Origin: Aurantibacter_A sp965215845
Lineage (GTDB): Bacteria > Bacteroidota > Bacteroidia > Flavobacteriales > Flavobacteriaceae
Length of the DNA: 64,000 nt
Assembly: GCA_965215845.1 (NCBI GenBank)
Contig: CBDCEL010000004.1
Coordinates: 1,922,001 to 1,986,000 of the forward strand
Direction: 5' to 3'
The notes beneath the pieces are model-generated. The model ran no database searches, had not been told where the DNA came from, and saw only the letters and a program-made list of their open reading frames with translations. A program made the translations under genes and the position numbers. The stretch's first letter is position 1, and every line of letters starts with the position of its first letter. This document shows positions 8,454 to 17,637 of the stretch, one piece after another.

Positions 8454-9356
8454 ATGGGAAAAGAAGAAAAATCACATCTAAAAAATGTCGCTCAAGGTTC
8501 ATTCGATGAAGTCTTGATCGATGATGATTTCTTTGTTTTGAAGATACAGAATGACCGCAAGGAAACCCAAAAAGTATCTCGTGACATCGACAGTTCATAC
8601 ATTCAGTTTCATTTTTGCCTGAAGGGCCATGCCAAATTTATTTTCAATGAGGGCCGTTACGCATTGGATGTTTCTGAAGAGAATTCGTTGTTGCTCTATA
8701 ACACCCAGATCGATTTGCCCTTGAATTTGGAACTCAATACAAATTCTTGGTTGGTTTCGATTGTGATGACCATTCGAAAGTTTCATTCCCTATTTTCTTC
8801 GGAAGCAGATTACATTCCCTTTTTGAGTACTGAGTACAAAGAGAAGAAATATTACTCCCAAGAGAATGTTTCACCTGCCATTGCCGTGATATTGAGCCAG
8901 ATCATGAATTATAATCTTCATCCTTCCATAAAGGAATTATACATCAAGGGGAAGGTGTATGAACTAATTTCGTTGTATTTCAACAAGGGTGACGCAGCCG
9001 ATATTGAGCAATGTCCGTTTTTGGCCGATGAGGAAAATGTTCGACGTATTAGGCAGGCCAAGGAGATTATCATAGCCCGAATGGCCGAGCCGCCCACCCT
9101 AGCTGAACTTTCAGAGGAAATCGGATTGAGCCTTAAAAAGTTAAAGGAAGGGTTTAAACAGATTTATGGCGATTCTGTCTATAGTTTTCTCTTTGACCAT
9201 AAGATGGAGTTTGCCCGAAAAATGTTGGAAACAGGCCAACACAATGTCAATGAAGTTGGTCTTCGAGTTGGGTATAGCACGGCAAGTCATTTCATTTCGG
9301 CCTTTAAAAAAAAGTATGGGACCACACCGAAAAAGTATATGATGGAGACCCCTTAG
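8454..9356 (+). CDS. AraC family transcriptional regulator, divergent from the haem operon
   Basis: 300 residues. The N-terminal ~190 residues form a beta-rich sensor region (IQFHFCLKGHAKFIFNEG, a cupin-like AraC arm). The C-terminal ~100 residues carry two helix-turn-helix units: LAELSEEIGLSLKKLKEGFK and VNEVGLRVGYSTASHFISAF followed by KKYGTTPKKY, the AraC signature. It is transcribed away from hemA with 183 nt between start codons, the normal arrangement for a regulator of the divergent unit. In related flavobacteria an AraC gene beside hemA is common (from memory), so control of haem genes is plausible; the ligand is unknown. Confidence 0.93.
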   Translation: MGKEEKSHLKNVAQGSFDEVLIDDDFFVLKIQNDRKETQKVSRDIDSSYIQFHFCLKGHAKFIFNEGRYALDVSEENSLLLYNTQIDLPLNLELNTNSWLVSIVMTIRKFHSLFSSEADYIPFLSTEYKEKKYYSQENVSPAIAVILSQIMNYNLHPSIKELYIKGKVYELISLYFNKGDAADIEQCPFLADEENVRRIRQAKEIIIARMAEPPTLAELSEEIGLSLKKLKEGFKQIYGDSVYSFLFDHKMEFARKMLETGQHNVNEVGLRVGYSTASHFISAFKKKYGTTPKKYMMETP

Positions 9357-9367
9357 TTCAAGCGCGA

Positions 9368-9405
9368 CCCCCAGTTCGTGGGCGGGCATTTTTTTGAACT
9401 CGGGG
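9368..9405. terminator. Hairpin between convergent araC and permease genes
   Basis: Ten-base arms CCCCCAGTTC (9368-9377) and GAACTCGGGG (9396-9405) pair with one mismatch around an 18-nt loop containing a run of seven T. It lies just after the araC stop and before the stop of the convergent permease gene. There is no T-tract directly after either arm, so it may be a bidirectional terminator or only an mRNA end-stabilising hairpin. Confidence 0.35.
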
Positions 9406-9430
9406 ACTAATCTTGTTCTGTTTGGGTGGA

Positions 9431-10207
9431 CTACGAAATCAGCACTTTTAGTTGTCCATAAATCAACAGCACCCCACTAATGACCATAAGTAAGATAACC
9501 AGTTTTCTGAAGGTACTGCTTTTCATTTTCGAGAGGAATTTTTTTCCAACAATGTTTCCCAGTGTTGCCCCAATGCCCAATACGATTCCATAAACCCAAT
9601 ATTCATTCTGTAACAATCCGAAAAAGGCATAGCTACCGATTTGTGATATTCCCATCAAAAAGGAATTGGCCGTTTTTGTGGCGATTAAATCCTCTTTGTC
9701 CAATCCTAGATTCAAATAAAACGGATTCATCACGGGCCCCATCGCTCCGATAATTGTTCCCAAGATTGAAACGATCAATCCCAAAGGAATGAAATGCCAT
9801 AAAAGAATAGGAAACGAGCGTTTCTTCTTTCCAAACCGGTATTGAAAAACTGTACTGATCAAAAATAGGCCTACAAGTATTTGCAGCCATTCCAGCCTAA
9901 AGTTGCTGAAAAGCCATGATCCAAGAAAAGCACCGAGTATTGCGGCAGGCGCATAGTAGAGGCATATTTTCCATTGAACGTGTTTCCAAAAGATAATGAG
10001 GCGGGCAGGGCGGCCTAAAAAAGTGCCAAGATTGAGCACCGGGGCGGTATTGCCGACACCGATCATGGCGTTTAAGGCAGGTACGAGCACCAAGGCCCCT
10101 CCGCCCCCTGAAATTGTTGAAATGACAAAAGCCACCGTACCCAACCCGACGAGCAGAAACACGAGTCCTATATCCAGGCTGGCAAAAACTTCGATCAATC
10201 CGTCCAT
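9431..10207 (-). CDS. TauE/SafE family membrane permease
   Basis: 258 residues from ATG 10207. It is almost wholly hydrophobic, with about eight predicted membrane segments and the family features: a glycine-rich turn TISGGGGALVLVPAL after helix 1, TAPVLNLGTFLGRP, a second half beginning GTIIGAMGPVMNPF that mirrors the first, and TKTANSFLMG. Family members export sulfite, sulfoacetate or related organosulfur anions, but substrates are known for few. A longer reading from 10330 would add a non-hydrophobic leader overlapping the neighbouring gene and is rejected. The gene is 94 nt behind the DUF1460 gene on the same strand; possibly co-transcribed. Confidence 0.88.
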   Translation of the reverse strand: MDGLIEVFASLDIGLVFLLVGLGTVAFVISTISGGGGALVLVPALNAMIGVGNTAPVLNLGTFLGRPARLIIFWKHVQWKICLYYAPAAILGAFLGSWLFSNFRLEWLQILVGLFLISTVFQYRFGKKKRSFPILLWHFIPLGLIVSILGTIIGAMGPVMNPFYLNLGLDKEDLIATKTANSFLMGISQIGSYAFFGLLQNEYWVYGIVLGIGATLGNIVGKKFLSKMKSSTFRKLVILLMVISGVLLIYGQLKVLIS

Positions 10208-10301
10208 GATGGAAAAATACGGAAAAGCTTCCTCGCCCTCTAGCTCCTGAAAAGGGGAATTCACGTTTTTTCTACTCAAGATTTCCGCAGCGACCAGAGC
10301 G

Positions 10302-11144
10302 CTAGAGAGGCCTAGCGACCAATATTCCAATATTCTTATTGACGCCTTTTAGATATTGGGCCAAAGGGAGTTTCGTCACCTCGACTTCCATCGAGCCTGT
10401 CGAGGCATGCAGCAAATGAATACGCCCATTTTTTTCGCGGGTGGCGATGCCGGTATGGGTGACATCGAGTCCGTTTATCGAAGTGGCCAAAGCAATGATA
10501 TCGCCTGTTTCGATCAAATGTTCGTTGGCTTCGATTTCATCCTGGGGGAGATAACAAAAAGTTTCTTTGGCCAATGCGGCCTCTGTCGCTAGAATTTTTT
10601 CAAAGTTCGTTTGGTCTTTTAAAAAAGGATAAAGGTCGCGATGCGTACCCATAAAATTGATGTCTTTTTCCATCTCGGAGCCGCCGATTTCCGAGGAAAC
10701 ATCTTTAAGCAATCCCTTTTGTTCATTGTTGCGGATCCATTCGGTGAAGTAATGTAGTCGAGAGCCATAACCATCAAGCCGGCCATCTTTATACCGAATG
10801 GTTTCTAGAGCTTTCGTAAACGAATCGAAATCCGATTTTCCGTCTTTTAATTGTACGCCGAAAGCGAGTACGTTTTCTACAAAAGTGGTACAATCGAGTC
10901 CGTGCAAATTGACCACCAAAGATTCTTTTTCCCCAATTTCCAAAGTCTTGGCAACATAGGGTGTGCCGATAAAAGTCTTACCGATGGCGACCAGTGTTTT
11001 GCCAAAATCATTTTCAAGCAACCCATCAATTTCAATGGTCTTGTCTTCAAAGGCTTTTTTATCGGCTGGAGAGCAAGTAATTTGCTGGGCATTGCCGATT
11101 CCAATGGCCGTAAAAATCAAAATCAAAAGTATCGAATACCTCAT
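10302..11144 (-). CDS. DUF1460 secreted amidase-like protein (NlpC/P60-type fold)
   Basis: 280 residues starting with a clear signal peptide (MRYSILLILIFTAIGIGNAQ). The mature protein has the DUF1460 pattern: LVVNLHGLDCTTFVENVLA with the likely nucleophile C85, a middle helical insert, and DVTHTGIATR with the likely catalytic H230, followed by HLLHASTG. The family is described as N-acetylmuramoyl-L-alanine amidase-like and is related to NlpC/P60 cysteine peptidases, so a periplasmic role in cell-wall amide cleavage is a fair inference. ATG 11153 is an alternative start three codons upstream. Divergent from the AAA+ gene cluster, with a 216-nt spacer. Confidence 0.88.
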   Translation of the reverse strand: MRYSILLILIFTAIGIGNAQQITCSPADKKAFEDKTIEIDGLLENDFGKTLVAIGKTFIGTPYVAKTLEIGEKESLVVNLHGLDCTTFVENVLAFGVQLKDGKSDFDSFTKALETIRYKDGRLDGYGSRLHYFTEWIRNNEQKGLLKDVSSEIGGSEMEKDINFMGTHRDLYPFLKDQTNFEKILATEAALAKETFCYLPQDEIEANEHLIETGDIIALATSINGLDVTHTGIATREKNGRIHLLHASTGSMEVEVTKLPLAQYLKGVNKNIGILVARPL

Positions 11145-11360
11145 GGTCTCCATTTAAAGTTTAAAAGTACAAATTGTAGCGCATAGTATTGACCGTCGGG
11201 ATATTCCATCATTGCTTAGCGTCGTTTTACGACTCGGTTGTAACAGTTTTTGATTTTTGGCTACAGATAAATAGAAATCTTATCGTTACGCAGTTTTTCA
11301 GCTCAAAAATTTTGCCGAAATTGAAAACCGATTAAATAATCACTAAAAGAAAGCAACACT

Positions 11361-12701
11361 ATGGCAGACGAATTTGATTTATTGGAAACCGATTCCAATT
11401 CAGAACAAGCAAAAGTAGAAGTCAATTGGGGCAAGGCCGTCGATCAGATGAAATCGAAGTTGGCCCAAGAAGACGACCCCGAAGTACGCCAAAAAATATT
11501 GAATGCAACCTTGGACGACGTCGTGGGAATGGCCGAAAAGGATAGAAAATCACTTTTGGAGGCCATTAAAGACTTGACGGATTACCAAGATGAGGTGGGT
11601 ATTATCTTTGAAAAGTTCTCGACCCTGAACGCGGAGGAACAAAAGGTAATCGACGATGCCCAAAAAGCCCTGGACCGTGCCAAGTCGGCCCTTGAAGATG
11701 CCGAAAATGTAAAGGACAATTGGTGGAACAACCTTTGGGGCCGCAAATCAAAGATCAAGAAACGCCAAGCTGAATTGGATGCTGCCCAAAAAACAAGGGA
11801 CGGAGCTGATTTGAAGGCAAAGGCCATGTTTCAAGAGCGTATCGAATCGGCCGATGTACAGACCCTGCTTAATGAGCTGTCTTATAAAAGCCAGGCCGCC
11901 GTGGGTCGCCTGAAGAATCGAGAGGTCGAGATCAAAGAAGTGGAAGACAAGTTACAGGTCGCCATTGTGGAGGCCAGTAAAAACCATACAAAGGCACTTG
12001 AGAAGAAAAAGGAGACCGAAGATAAGCTCGAAGAGCAGTATGCACTATTAAAGCAGGCACGACAGGCCTTGGAAGAAATATCCGATAAACAGTCCTCGGC
12101 CTATTCAGAGGCCATAGGTAAAGTGACCACTATCGAGCAAAAGGTGGAAGAATTGGAGGGCCTTAAAAATGCATACACCACTTTGGCCGCCAGTAAAGAC
12201 AGTTTTGTACATAAACACAATCTAACGATCAAGGTGCTTACTTCGTTGCGCAGCAATTTACAGACACATCGCGCCAAGTTAAAAAGCGATACCGACGAAC
12301 GTTTAAAGTATTATGACGGTTATGTGGTAGCATTAAAGGCACGTACCGATCAGGAGTTCGCGGCCATCTTGGAGCATTTGGGCGTCAAGACCGATGAACA
12401 TATCGGACAGACCTTGGCCTCGATGCATACTGCAAGTGCCAAAGCCCGCCAAGAGATGATGGACAATATTCCGGTACACGAGAAAATCATGCAAGGGGTG
12501 TACACCAGCTATGCCGAGGCGCTTCAAGAGATTCGTGTCAAGGATTCCGAGATACAAAAGAATTTCGCCGATCGCTATGGTATCGATATGAAAGAGATTT
12601 TTGAGGAATACTACGCTTCAGACGACAACGCACCTTCAAACACGGGAGATGATGATGCTCCTGCGCCACCGGCACCCGAGGAGGATGACCTACTGAGCTA
12701 G
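11361..12701 (+). CDS. Long coiled-coil protein with acidic tail (AAA+ cluster gene 1)
   Basis: 446 residues, soluble, no signal peptide. Residues about 90-310 are heptad-rich, highly charged coiled coil, broken near 119-131 by a tryptophan cluster (NWWNNLWGRKSK) followed by basic residues, a possible membrane-surface or partner contact. Residues 320-415 are helical but less charged. The end is a disordered acidic, proline-rich tail (residues 420-446: repeated D/E with PAPPAPE, ending EEDDLLS). I recognise no catalytic domain. Databases tend to label such proteins after cytoskeletal coiled coils, which says little. It opens a six-gene plus-strand cluster with a AAA+ ATPase; a scaffold or an ATPase substrate/adaptor whose tail is gripped by the ATPase is a guess. 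Confidence 0.8.
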   Translation: MADEFDLLETDSNSEQAKVEVNWGKAVDQMKSKLAQEDDPEVRQKILNATLDDVVGMAEKDRKSLLEAIKDLTDYQDEVGIIFEKFSTLNAEEQKVIDDAQKALDRAKSALEDAENVKDNWWNNLWGRKSKIKKRQAELDAAQKTRDGADLKAKAMFQERIESADVQTLLNELSYKSQAAVGRLKNREVEIKEVEDKLQVAIVEASKNHTKALEKKKETEDKLEEQYALLKQARQALEEISDKQSSAYSEAIGKVTTIEQKVEELEGLKNAYTTLAASKDSFVHKHNLTIKVLTSLRSNLQTHRAKLKSDTDERLKYYDGYVVALKARTDQEFAAILEHLGVKTDEHIGQTLASMHTASAKARQEMMDNIPVHEKIMQGVYTSYAEALQEIRVKDSEIQKNFADRYGIDMKEIFEEYYASDDNAPSNTGDDDAPAPPAPEEDDLLS

Positions 12702-12760
12702 TACGACCATCCCTATTGCAAAAGAAGTTCAACCCAATAAAAGTATGCCCAAATGAGAGT

Positions 12761-12783
12761 TCCCCTTTTGGGGGCTTAGGGGA
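12761..12783 (+). repeat. Short C/G hairpin between cluster genes 1 and 2
   Basis: TCCCC (12761-12765) and GGGGA (12779-12783) can pair; an inner alternative is CCCC-TTTT-GGGG at 12762-12773. It falls in the 90-nt spacer before the 12792 gene and has no T-tract, so it is not a standard intrinsic terminator. It may set a different expression level for gene 1 relative to the tightly coupled genes 2-5. Confidence 0.35.
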
Positions 12784-12791
12784 CTTTACAC

Positions 12792-13841
12792 ATGTCAATA
12801 AACCAAATAGTCACGCCGCTTGATAGTGCTGTTCTTGAGACAAAGGAACAGTATGTCGTCTATTTTAAAATCGTCACCCATGCGTTCAATGAGTTGGTAA
12901 AAAGCATTGAGAAAGAAAACATCTGTACCGATGCGGAGACCGATTTTATAAAGCAGTATTGTGAACTTTTGACATATTCGTTGGAAGCCTTTCGGATAAA
13001 ATATCTATTTGATGACGAGGAAAAAATGCGAATCGATTTGACCGAATCGGGCTTCCCCAATTATCTCGAATTCAGGTACCTGTATAACGATTTGGAATTG
13101 AAGCAAGAGCATGTCAGCAAGCTTCCGGAAGTTTCTGAGGTAAAGGCCGAATTTCTCGAGACCCTATTGAAGGAAAAAAGACCCATAGCGGATCGAAGAC
13201 TACATCAGGCCGCATCGATTGTGTATTATTCATCCGTAGAACAACAATTTATCTACAAGCGTTTTGTACAAGGCAAAATATTACCTGTTTTGGGCCTTGA
13301 TGCAGAGTACATGATAAGTTGGTCATTTTATGATGTTACCTATAACCGACCATTTATTTGCTTTATGTATTTCAATTTGCATAAAGAAAAGATAGCCGAT
13401 GTTCGCGATGAGATTTACTCGGTGCTCAAAAAAACCGCAGACCGCGATATGGCAGTCGATATGATGGCCTATGCCATCGACAAGCGATTAAGCTATTTAT
13501 TGCCAAAGCGGTTAAAGAAAATTGATTTGGGCCCCTTGCACAGTGTTTTTGCAAAAGATGAATTGGAAGTCACCCATGTGATCCTCAAGGCAATAGTCGA
13601 AAAAACTTTTGACCTGTCAGCTTACGCTATTTCCTTGGCCATTAGTGAAGCAGCCTCCACTTCTGAGTTTAAGGAGGGTAACTTTTTCAACAAACAGATT
13701 TTGCAGGTCTGGGAAGCTCGCAGAACGAAGAAATATCTGTTCACCTCACACCGGGTGATGCAAAGTCTATACGACAACATTCCCGAGACCTTACATTCTT
13801 TGGCACGCGATCCGATTGAAATACCCTCGTTAAAACTTTGA
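12792..13841 (+). CDS. Helical protein of unknown function (AAA+ cluster gene 2)
   Basis: 349 residues, soluble, predicted mostly alpha-helical, with no signal peptide and no motif I recognise. It has aromatic-rich stretches (FYDVTYNRPFICFMYFN near residues 178-194) and several pairs of basic residues (KRLSYLLPKRLKK). The gene ends two bases before the ATG of the AAA+ gene, so translation of the two is probably coupled and the products may form a stoichiometric complex. An adaptor or partner of the ATPase is the natural inference; nothing in the sequence shows it directly. Confidence 0.78.
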   Translation: MSINQIVTPLDSAVLETKEQYVVYFKIVTHAFNELVKSIEKENICTDAETDFIKQYCELLTYSLEAFRIKYLFDDEEKMRIDLTESGFPNYLEFRYLYNDLELKQEHVSKLPEVSEVKAEFLETLLKEKRPIADRRLHQAASIVYYSSVEQQFIYKRFVQGKILPVLGLDAEYMISWSFYDVTYNRPFICFMYFNLHKEKIADVRDEIYSVLKKTADRDMAVDMMAYAIDKRLSYLLPKRLKKIDLGPLHSVFAKDELEVTHVILKAIVEKTFDLSAYAISLAISEAASTSEFKEGNFFNKQILQVWEARRTKKYLFTSHRVMQSLYDNIPETLHSLARDPIEIPSLKL

Positions 13842-13843
13842 AA

Positions 13844-15811
13844 ATGGAACACAACAGTACCTTTCCTATCAAGCAAACAGAATTGGCGTCTCTGCGTAAT
13901 GAGGCAACTTCCTACCTAAAAGGGGTTCAATGGGAACAAGGCGGCAAGGCCAAAAGTCGCAATAAGAACAAAAAAGACGATTCCATTTTATTGTACCTTT
14001 CGAAAGCCACGGGCAATGCGGCGAACGAAGTCATTTCGGTCTCCAAGACCATCTTATCGCTCAAAAAGCGATTACTGCCTGATTCAGTGGCAATTCCATT
14101 GCACTTGAACCAGGCATTGTATGCGTTGCAAGAAGGTCTGACCATGGGCATTTGGCTGAAGGATAGTTATTTTGATGCTTCGGGCCTATCTGCACTCAAT
14201 GAACGAAAATCGACATTGGATGCTTCCCAGCGAAGGGAGTACGACAGCAAGTTACAGACGGCAACGGCGTTTATGCTTTATGGTTCGGCCTATAGGGTTT
14301 TGTATGATTTAAAACCGGTGGCCTCTGATGACCTGAGCGTCATGAAGAACAAGTTTGCCGGTATTCCAGAACTGTCTTTGATGTCGCCGTTGAAAGGGGT
14401 CTCATGTATGCTGTTCTACTACGACAAGTACTTGGCTCACCCTGAAATCATTGTTTCGGATACCGACGTCGTAGATTTCACGGTGGTATTTTTTGAAGCG
14501 GTTATCTCGGAAATACAACTCCGTTTAGGCACCTTGGAACATACCGAGACCATAACCGATAGAACTTATAAGCTCGAAAAGAGTGAATTTGCCGTTTCGG
14601 GCTGGGAGAACGTTTTTGAGGGAACGGCGAAAAGTGTCGAGTTCAACAAAATTGAATTCGAAGAGATTGTCGGTAACCGTGATGCAAAGCATTTTGCCCG
14701 GCGACTTGTCGAACGCATGCTCAGCTATGATTTCGAGGCCAAGAAAAATCCGTTTCAAGAACTGGGTGGCTTTATGCCCGTTTTTATGGGCTACGGTATC
14801 CCCGGTACGGGTAAAAGTATGTTGATCGCGGCCATTGCTACAAGATTGAAAAAGCATAGTGAGGAATTGGACATTCCATTTTTGTTCCACCCTATGCCCG
14901 ACACACTGATCTCTACCTTTCAGGGCGGATCTGCTGAGAAGATGGTGCAGTGGATGAAACCCCTCCAAGATCCCACAAAACTGATTTTCGCTCCCATTGA
15001 CGACGCCGAGAACAATCTACAGGAGCGTACCGCACAAGGTGTTTCGGCCGGTGTAAAAGAAGTCATCGGGGTATTCTTAAGATATACAGAGGGGGCCTAT
15101 GCCATCAATTATGGCAATAGCTCGATAGGATTGTTTACCAATCTTCCCGAAATGCTCGATAAGGCGGTGATTTCAAGGGTTCAAGGTCGGTTTAAGATCG
15201 ATGGGGCACGAACCATTCCAGATTTTATCGACCAAGACTACCTATGGTGGCGCAAGTTTGAAAAGACCATGCCCGACTTCGTCAACATGAAGAATCCCGA
15301 TAAATATAAATTTTTGAGCGAACAAGGGCTGGCAAAGAATTTGAGCGAGATTTTGAGTAGGTCTGAGAAGCCGACCGAGGCCAAAGTGCTCGAGATTTAT
15401 GAGGAGACCGAGGCAAGGCACAAGGCCGATGAACATATGTTCTTCGCGGAACTCTATAAGAACATACAGAAGTCCTTTCCATTTTTTTCGTCAAGGGATA
15501 TTCGTAACATTCAAAGTGCGGTATCATTGCGCTTGACAGATTTTGACCTTCCCCAGGAGTGGTTCTCAGATGCTTCGCTTTATTTTAAGAAGGAGTATGA
15601 AACCAAACTCGGAATGCTGAAGGAGTTGATGAAACAGAATATGAAAGGGCTCGATTTCTCAGATATTCGGAGGCAAGAAACCGTGCGTTATCTCGATAAT
15701 GTGGCGACGATCGCCGACACCGATTTCAAGCGACAGGTAAGTGGTCGTGTACATGATATGAACGTTCAATTGGAGGCAAGACGAATTTTTGAATCGGAAG
15801 AAAAGAGCTAA
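13844..15811 (+). CDS. AAA+ ATPase with N-terminal helical domain (AAA+ cluster gene 3)
   Basis: 655 residues from ATG 13844, two bases after the previous stop (an overlapping TTG at 13838 is less likely). Residues 1-270 are a helical N-terminal region without known domain. The classical AAA module starts near 272 (FEEIVGNRDAKHFARRL) with Walker A GIPGTGKS (318-325), a pore-loop-like STFQGGSAEK (357-366), a Walker B strand LIFAPIDDAEN in which the usual DE reads DD (386-387), sensor 1 N433 in LFTNLPE, and arginine fingers R445 and R449 in ISRVQGRF. About 200 helical residues follow. Best read as an ATP-driven remodeller of the classical AAA clade. Substrate unknown; cluster neighbours are the first candidates. 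Confidence 0.92.
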   Translation: MEHNSTFPIKQTELASLRNEATSYLKGVQWEQGGKAKSRNKNKKDDSILLYLSKATGNAANEVISVSKTILSLKKRLLPDSVAIPLHLNQALYALQEGLTMGIWLKDSYFDASGLSALNERKSTLDASQRREYDSKLQTATAFMLYGSAYRVLYDLKPVASDDLSVMKNKFAGIPELSLMSPLKGVSCMLFYYDKYLAHPEIIVSDTDVVDFTVVFFEAVISEIQLRLGTLEHTETITDRTYKLEKSEFAVSGWENVFEGTAKSVEFNKIEFEEIVGNRDAKHFARRLVERMLSYDFEAKKNPFQELGGFMPVFMGYGIPGTGKSMLIAAIATRLKKHSEELDIPFLFHPMPDTLISTFQGGSAEKMVQWMKPLQDPTKLIFAPIDDAENNLQERTAQGVSAGVKEVIGVFLRYTEGAYAINYGNSSIGLFTNLPEMLDKAVISRVQGRFKIDGARTIPDFIDQDYLWWRKFEKTMPDFVNMKNPDKYKFLSEQGLAKNLSEILSRSEKPTEAKVLEIYEETEARHKADEHMFFAELYKNIQKSFPFFSSRDIRNIQSAVSLRLTDFDLPQEWFSDASLYFKKEYETKLGMLKELMKQNMKGLDFSDIRRQETVRYLDNVATIADTDFKRQVSGRVHDMNVQLEARRIFESEEKS

Positions 15812-17061
15812 TGAAAAAACTCAGGGAAGCGGGATTGTTCGGTGGGGGCATGGTGCCTCTTTCGGGTTCGTTGGCCAGACGCTATAACGAATGTCTTGCC
15901 CTATTGGGGGTCGCACCGACCAAACTGAAGACCTTCTCGATCGACGGTATGGGCTGGAGCCCTGAGATCGCACTTGAAAAAAAGAACAACTTTTATTTAA
16001 ATATCGGCCATGCCAATGTCAATGCCATTGTCATTTCACCACAGCAGGAAGACAAGGCAGTGCACATGCCGTCGCATAGTTTCGATCGTGATGTTATGCG
16101 AGCGGTTTTTGCGGCATATGGGCGTGAGATTCGTGATATCACAAAAGACGCTGCCCTTGTACTACATCTGGATCAGAAGATCGATACGCTATTTGAGCCC
16201 TTTGACCTGTTACATTATGATGAGATAACGGTTACCTCGACCGTTTTGAACGATTTGGTCGAGAAACAATTGGAGCAGCGTGCCTTTATCAGCCTTTTCA
16301 ATCGAAAGAACAATTTTATTGATAGGGAAGTGCATAATAAGTTGCTCGAATCAGCCAAGAAATACGGTGATCTCCGCGACAGAAAACTGCAGTTGGACCC
16401 CCTCAAGTTGAAACTTGGCTCATTTTACACGAGGGCCTTCGGAGGGATATTCGTTTTAAAGGAAACCATGAAGGAAATGTTGATTTTCGAAGATGAAAAA
16501 ACATTTAGAATGGCCATTGATGACACCGTACACGACATCCTTTTGTTCCATAAAGACCATGATCAATTGATCGATACCCTGGTAGACCATATGATCTTGG
16601 AGCGAAACATAAAGAAATCGATACGTACACCGAGGTACAAACGGATCAAGAGACACCTTTTTGCCGAATATATCAAGAAAACCGAACATCCGATAGAGGA
16701 AATATTGGATAGCCATTTCCTTTTTAAAAAATATTTGAACCAGCTCGATGTAAAAGTGCAGAAAGAAATTTCAGGACCAGAGCTCTATTTTCAAAAATCG
16801 ATTGTCGACAAGAGCCTAAAACTTCATGAAATGGTGCCCGAAGCCTACATCAAGGCATTGCATAAACCACATTCGTCACTCAAGGAAGAAGAGCAAGAAC
16901 TGGCCTGGAAACTACTGGCCAAGATAATGCCCAAAGACCCCGTACATTTATACTGGTACGATAAGGAACAGTTTTATAAAATGTACGTCAAATGGCCCCC
17001 TGGCTATCAGCAATGGGTCATAGAACGCATATTGGAAAACAACAAAAAATACGCATTATGA
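15811..17061 (+). CDS. Soluble protein of unknown function (AAA+ cluster gene 4)
   Basis: 416 residues, no signal peptide or membrane segment. The ATG overlaps the AAA+ stop by one base (TAATG). The N-terminal ~110 residues look mixed alpha/beta (FYLNIGHANVNAIVIS, DRDVMRAVFAAYG); the rest is strongly helical and basic (RTPRYKRIKRHLFAEYIKK) and ends in an aromatic-rich block (DPVHLYWYDKEQFYKMYVKWPPGYQQW). I recognise no domain. Tight coupling on both sides argues that it works together with the ATPase and the small membrane protein that follows. Confidence 0.78.
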   Translation: MKKLREAGLFGGGMVPLSGSLARRYNECLALLGVAPTKLKTFSIDGMGWSPEIALEKKNNFYLNIGHANVNAIVISPQQEDKAVHMPSHSFDRDVMRAVFAAYGREIRDITKDAALVLHLDQKIDTLFEPFDLLHYDEITVTSTVLNDLVEKQLEQRAFISLFNRKNNFIDREVHNKLLESAKKYGDLRDRKLQLDPLKLKLGSFYTRAFGGIFVLKETMKEMLIFEDEKTFRMAIDDTVHDILLFHKDHDQLIDTLVDHMILERNIKKSIRTPRYKRIKRHLFAEYIKKTEHPIEEILDSHFLFKKYLNQLDVKVQKEISGPELYFQKSIVDKSLKLHEMVPEAYIKALHKPHSSLKEEEQELAWKLLAKIMPKDPVHLYWYDKEQFYKMYVKWPPGYQQWVIERILENNKKYAL

Positions 17062-17570
17062 CCTTAGAAATCATTGTTTTTATCCTGGCCATTCTTTTTG
17101 GGATTATCTGGTACTGGAGAGAATCGAAGAGCAACAAAATGTATCGGTTTGCCAACAAGATTACCCATTCAAAAGCACTCCAGATGAAGCCCGATAATGA
17201 CAAAGGATTTATGCACAGGCAACCCTTCTTGCTTCGCCTTGTCTATATTACCTTGTTCTATTCACTTGCAGCGGGTATCGTTAGTCTGGTTACACCTATC
17301 AACGCCTTCTACATCCAATATTTCGCATCGGCCATAGTGGGCACCTTAATCGGAACCTATGTTGCCTCTGCATTGATATTTGCCAAGGATAGTACCAAAA
17401 AAGAAAATCTTGAAAAAGTGTTCGAAAAAGGAAAAGAAATCGTTGAAGACCTCACTGATGGAGATGAGGAAATAAAGGAAGAGCCCAAGGTAGAGGCGAA
17501 ACCCGAACCGGAAGTGGAACCCAAGAAATCGGCCCGTGATCGGTTAAAGGACAAGGGGATGATAAAATAA
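17058..17570 (+). CDS. Small membrane protein (AAA+ cluster gene 5)
   Basis: 170 residues. The ATG at 17058 overlaps the preceding stop by four bases (ATGA), which decides the start over a longer reading from 16992. Three membrane segments are visible: residues 3-20, about 60-80 (LVYITLFYSLAAGIVSLV) and 86-108 (FASAIVGTLIGTYVASALIF). A charged cytoplasmic tail follows (residues 110-170), rich in E and K with a PKVEAKPEPEVEPKK linker. This is the likely membrane anchor of the cluster; no family recognised. Confidence 0.78.
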   Translation: MTLEIIVFILAILFGIIWYWRESKSNKMYRFANKITHSKALQMKPDNDKGFMHRQPFLLRLVYITLFYSLAAGIVSLVTPINAFYIQYFASAIVGTLIGTYVASALIFAKDSTKKENLEKVFEKGKEIVEDLTDGDEEIKEEPKVEAKPEPEVEPKKSARDRLKDKGMIK

Positions 17571-17583
17571 GCAGGAAGTCAGA

Positions 17584-17637
17584 GGTACGAAGTACGCGCC
17601 AAAATTGATGGAAACTTCGTATTTCTAATTTCGTACC
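17584..17637. repeat. Inverted repeat in the spacer between cluster genes 5 and 6
   Basis: GGTACGAA (17584-17591) and TTCGTACC (17630-17637) are perfect 8-base inverted arms around 38 nt, with further partial matches inside (GAAGTACG, CTTCGTA). No T-tract follows. It could be a weak processing or attenuation site separating gene 6 from genes 1-5, or a degenerate intergenic repeat. Confidence 0.4.

Noticed and set aside
10208..10330. Longer TauE/SafE start at 10330
   Set aside because: The 41-residue extension is polar, overlaps the DUF1460 gene end, and precedes a good ATG at the first helix.
14525..14968. 147-codon frame antisense to the AAA+ ATPase gene
   Set aside because: It lies opposite the Walker A and pore-loop codons and has no recognisable motif.
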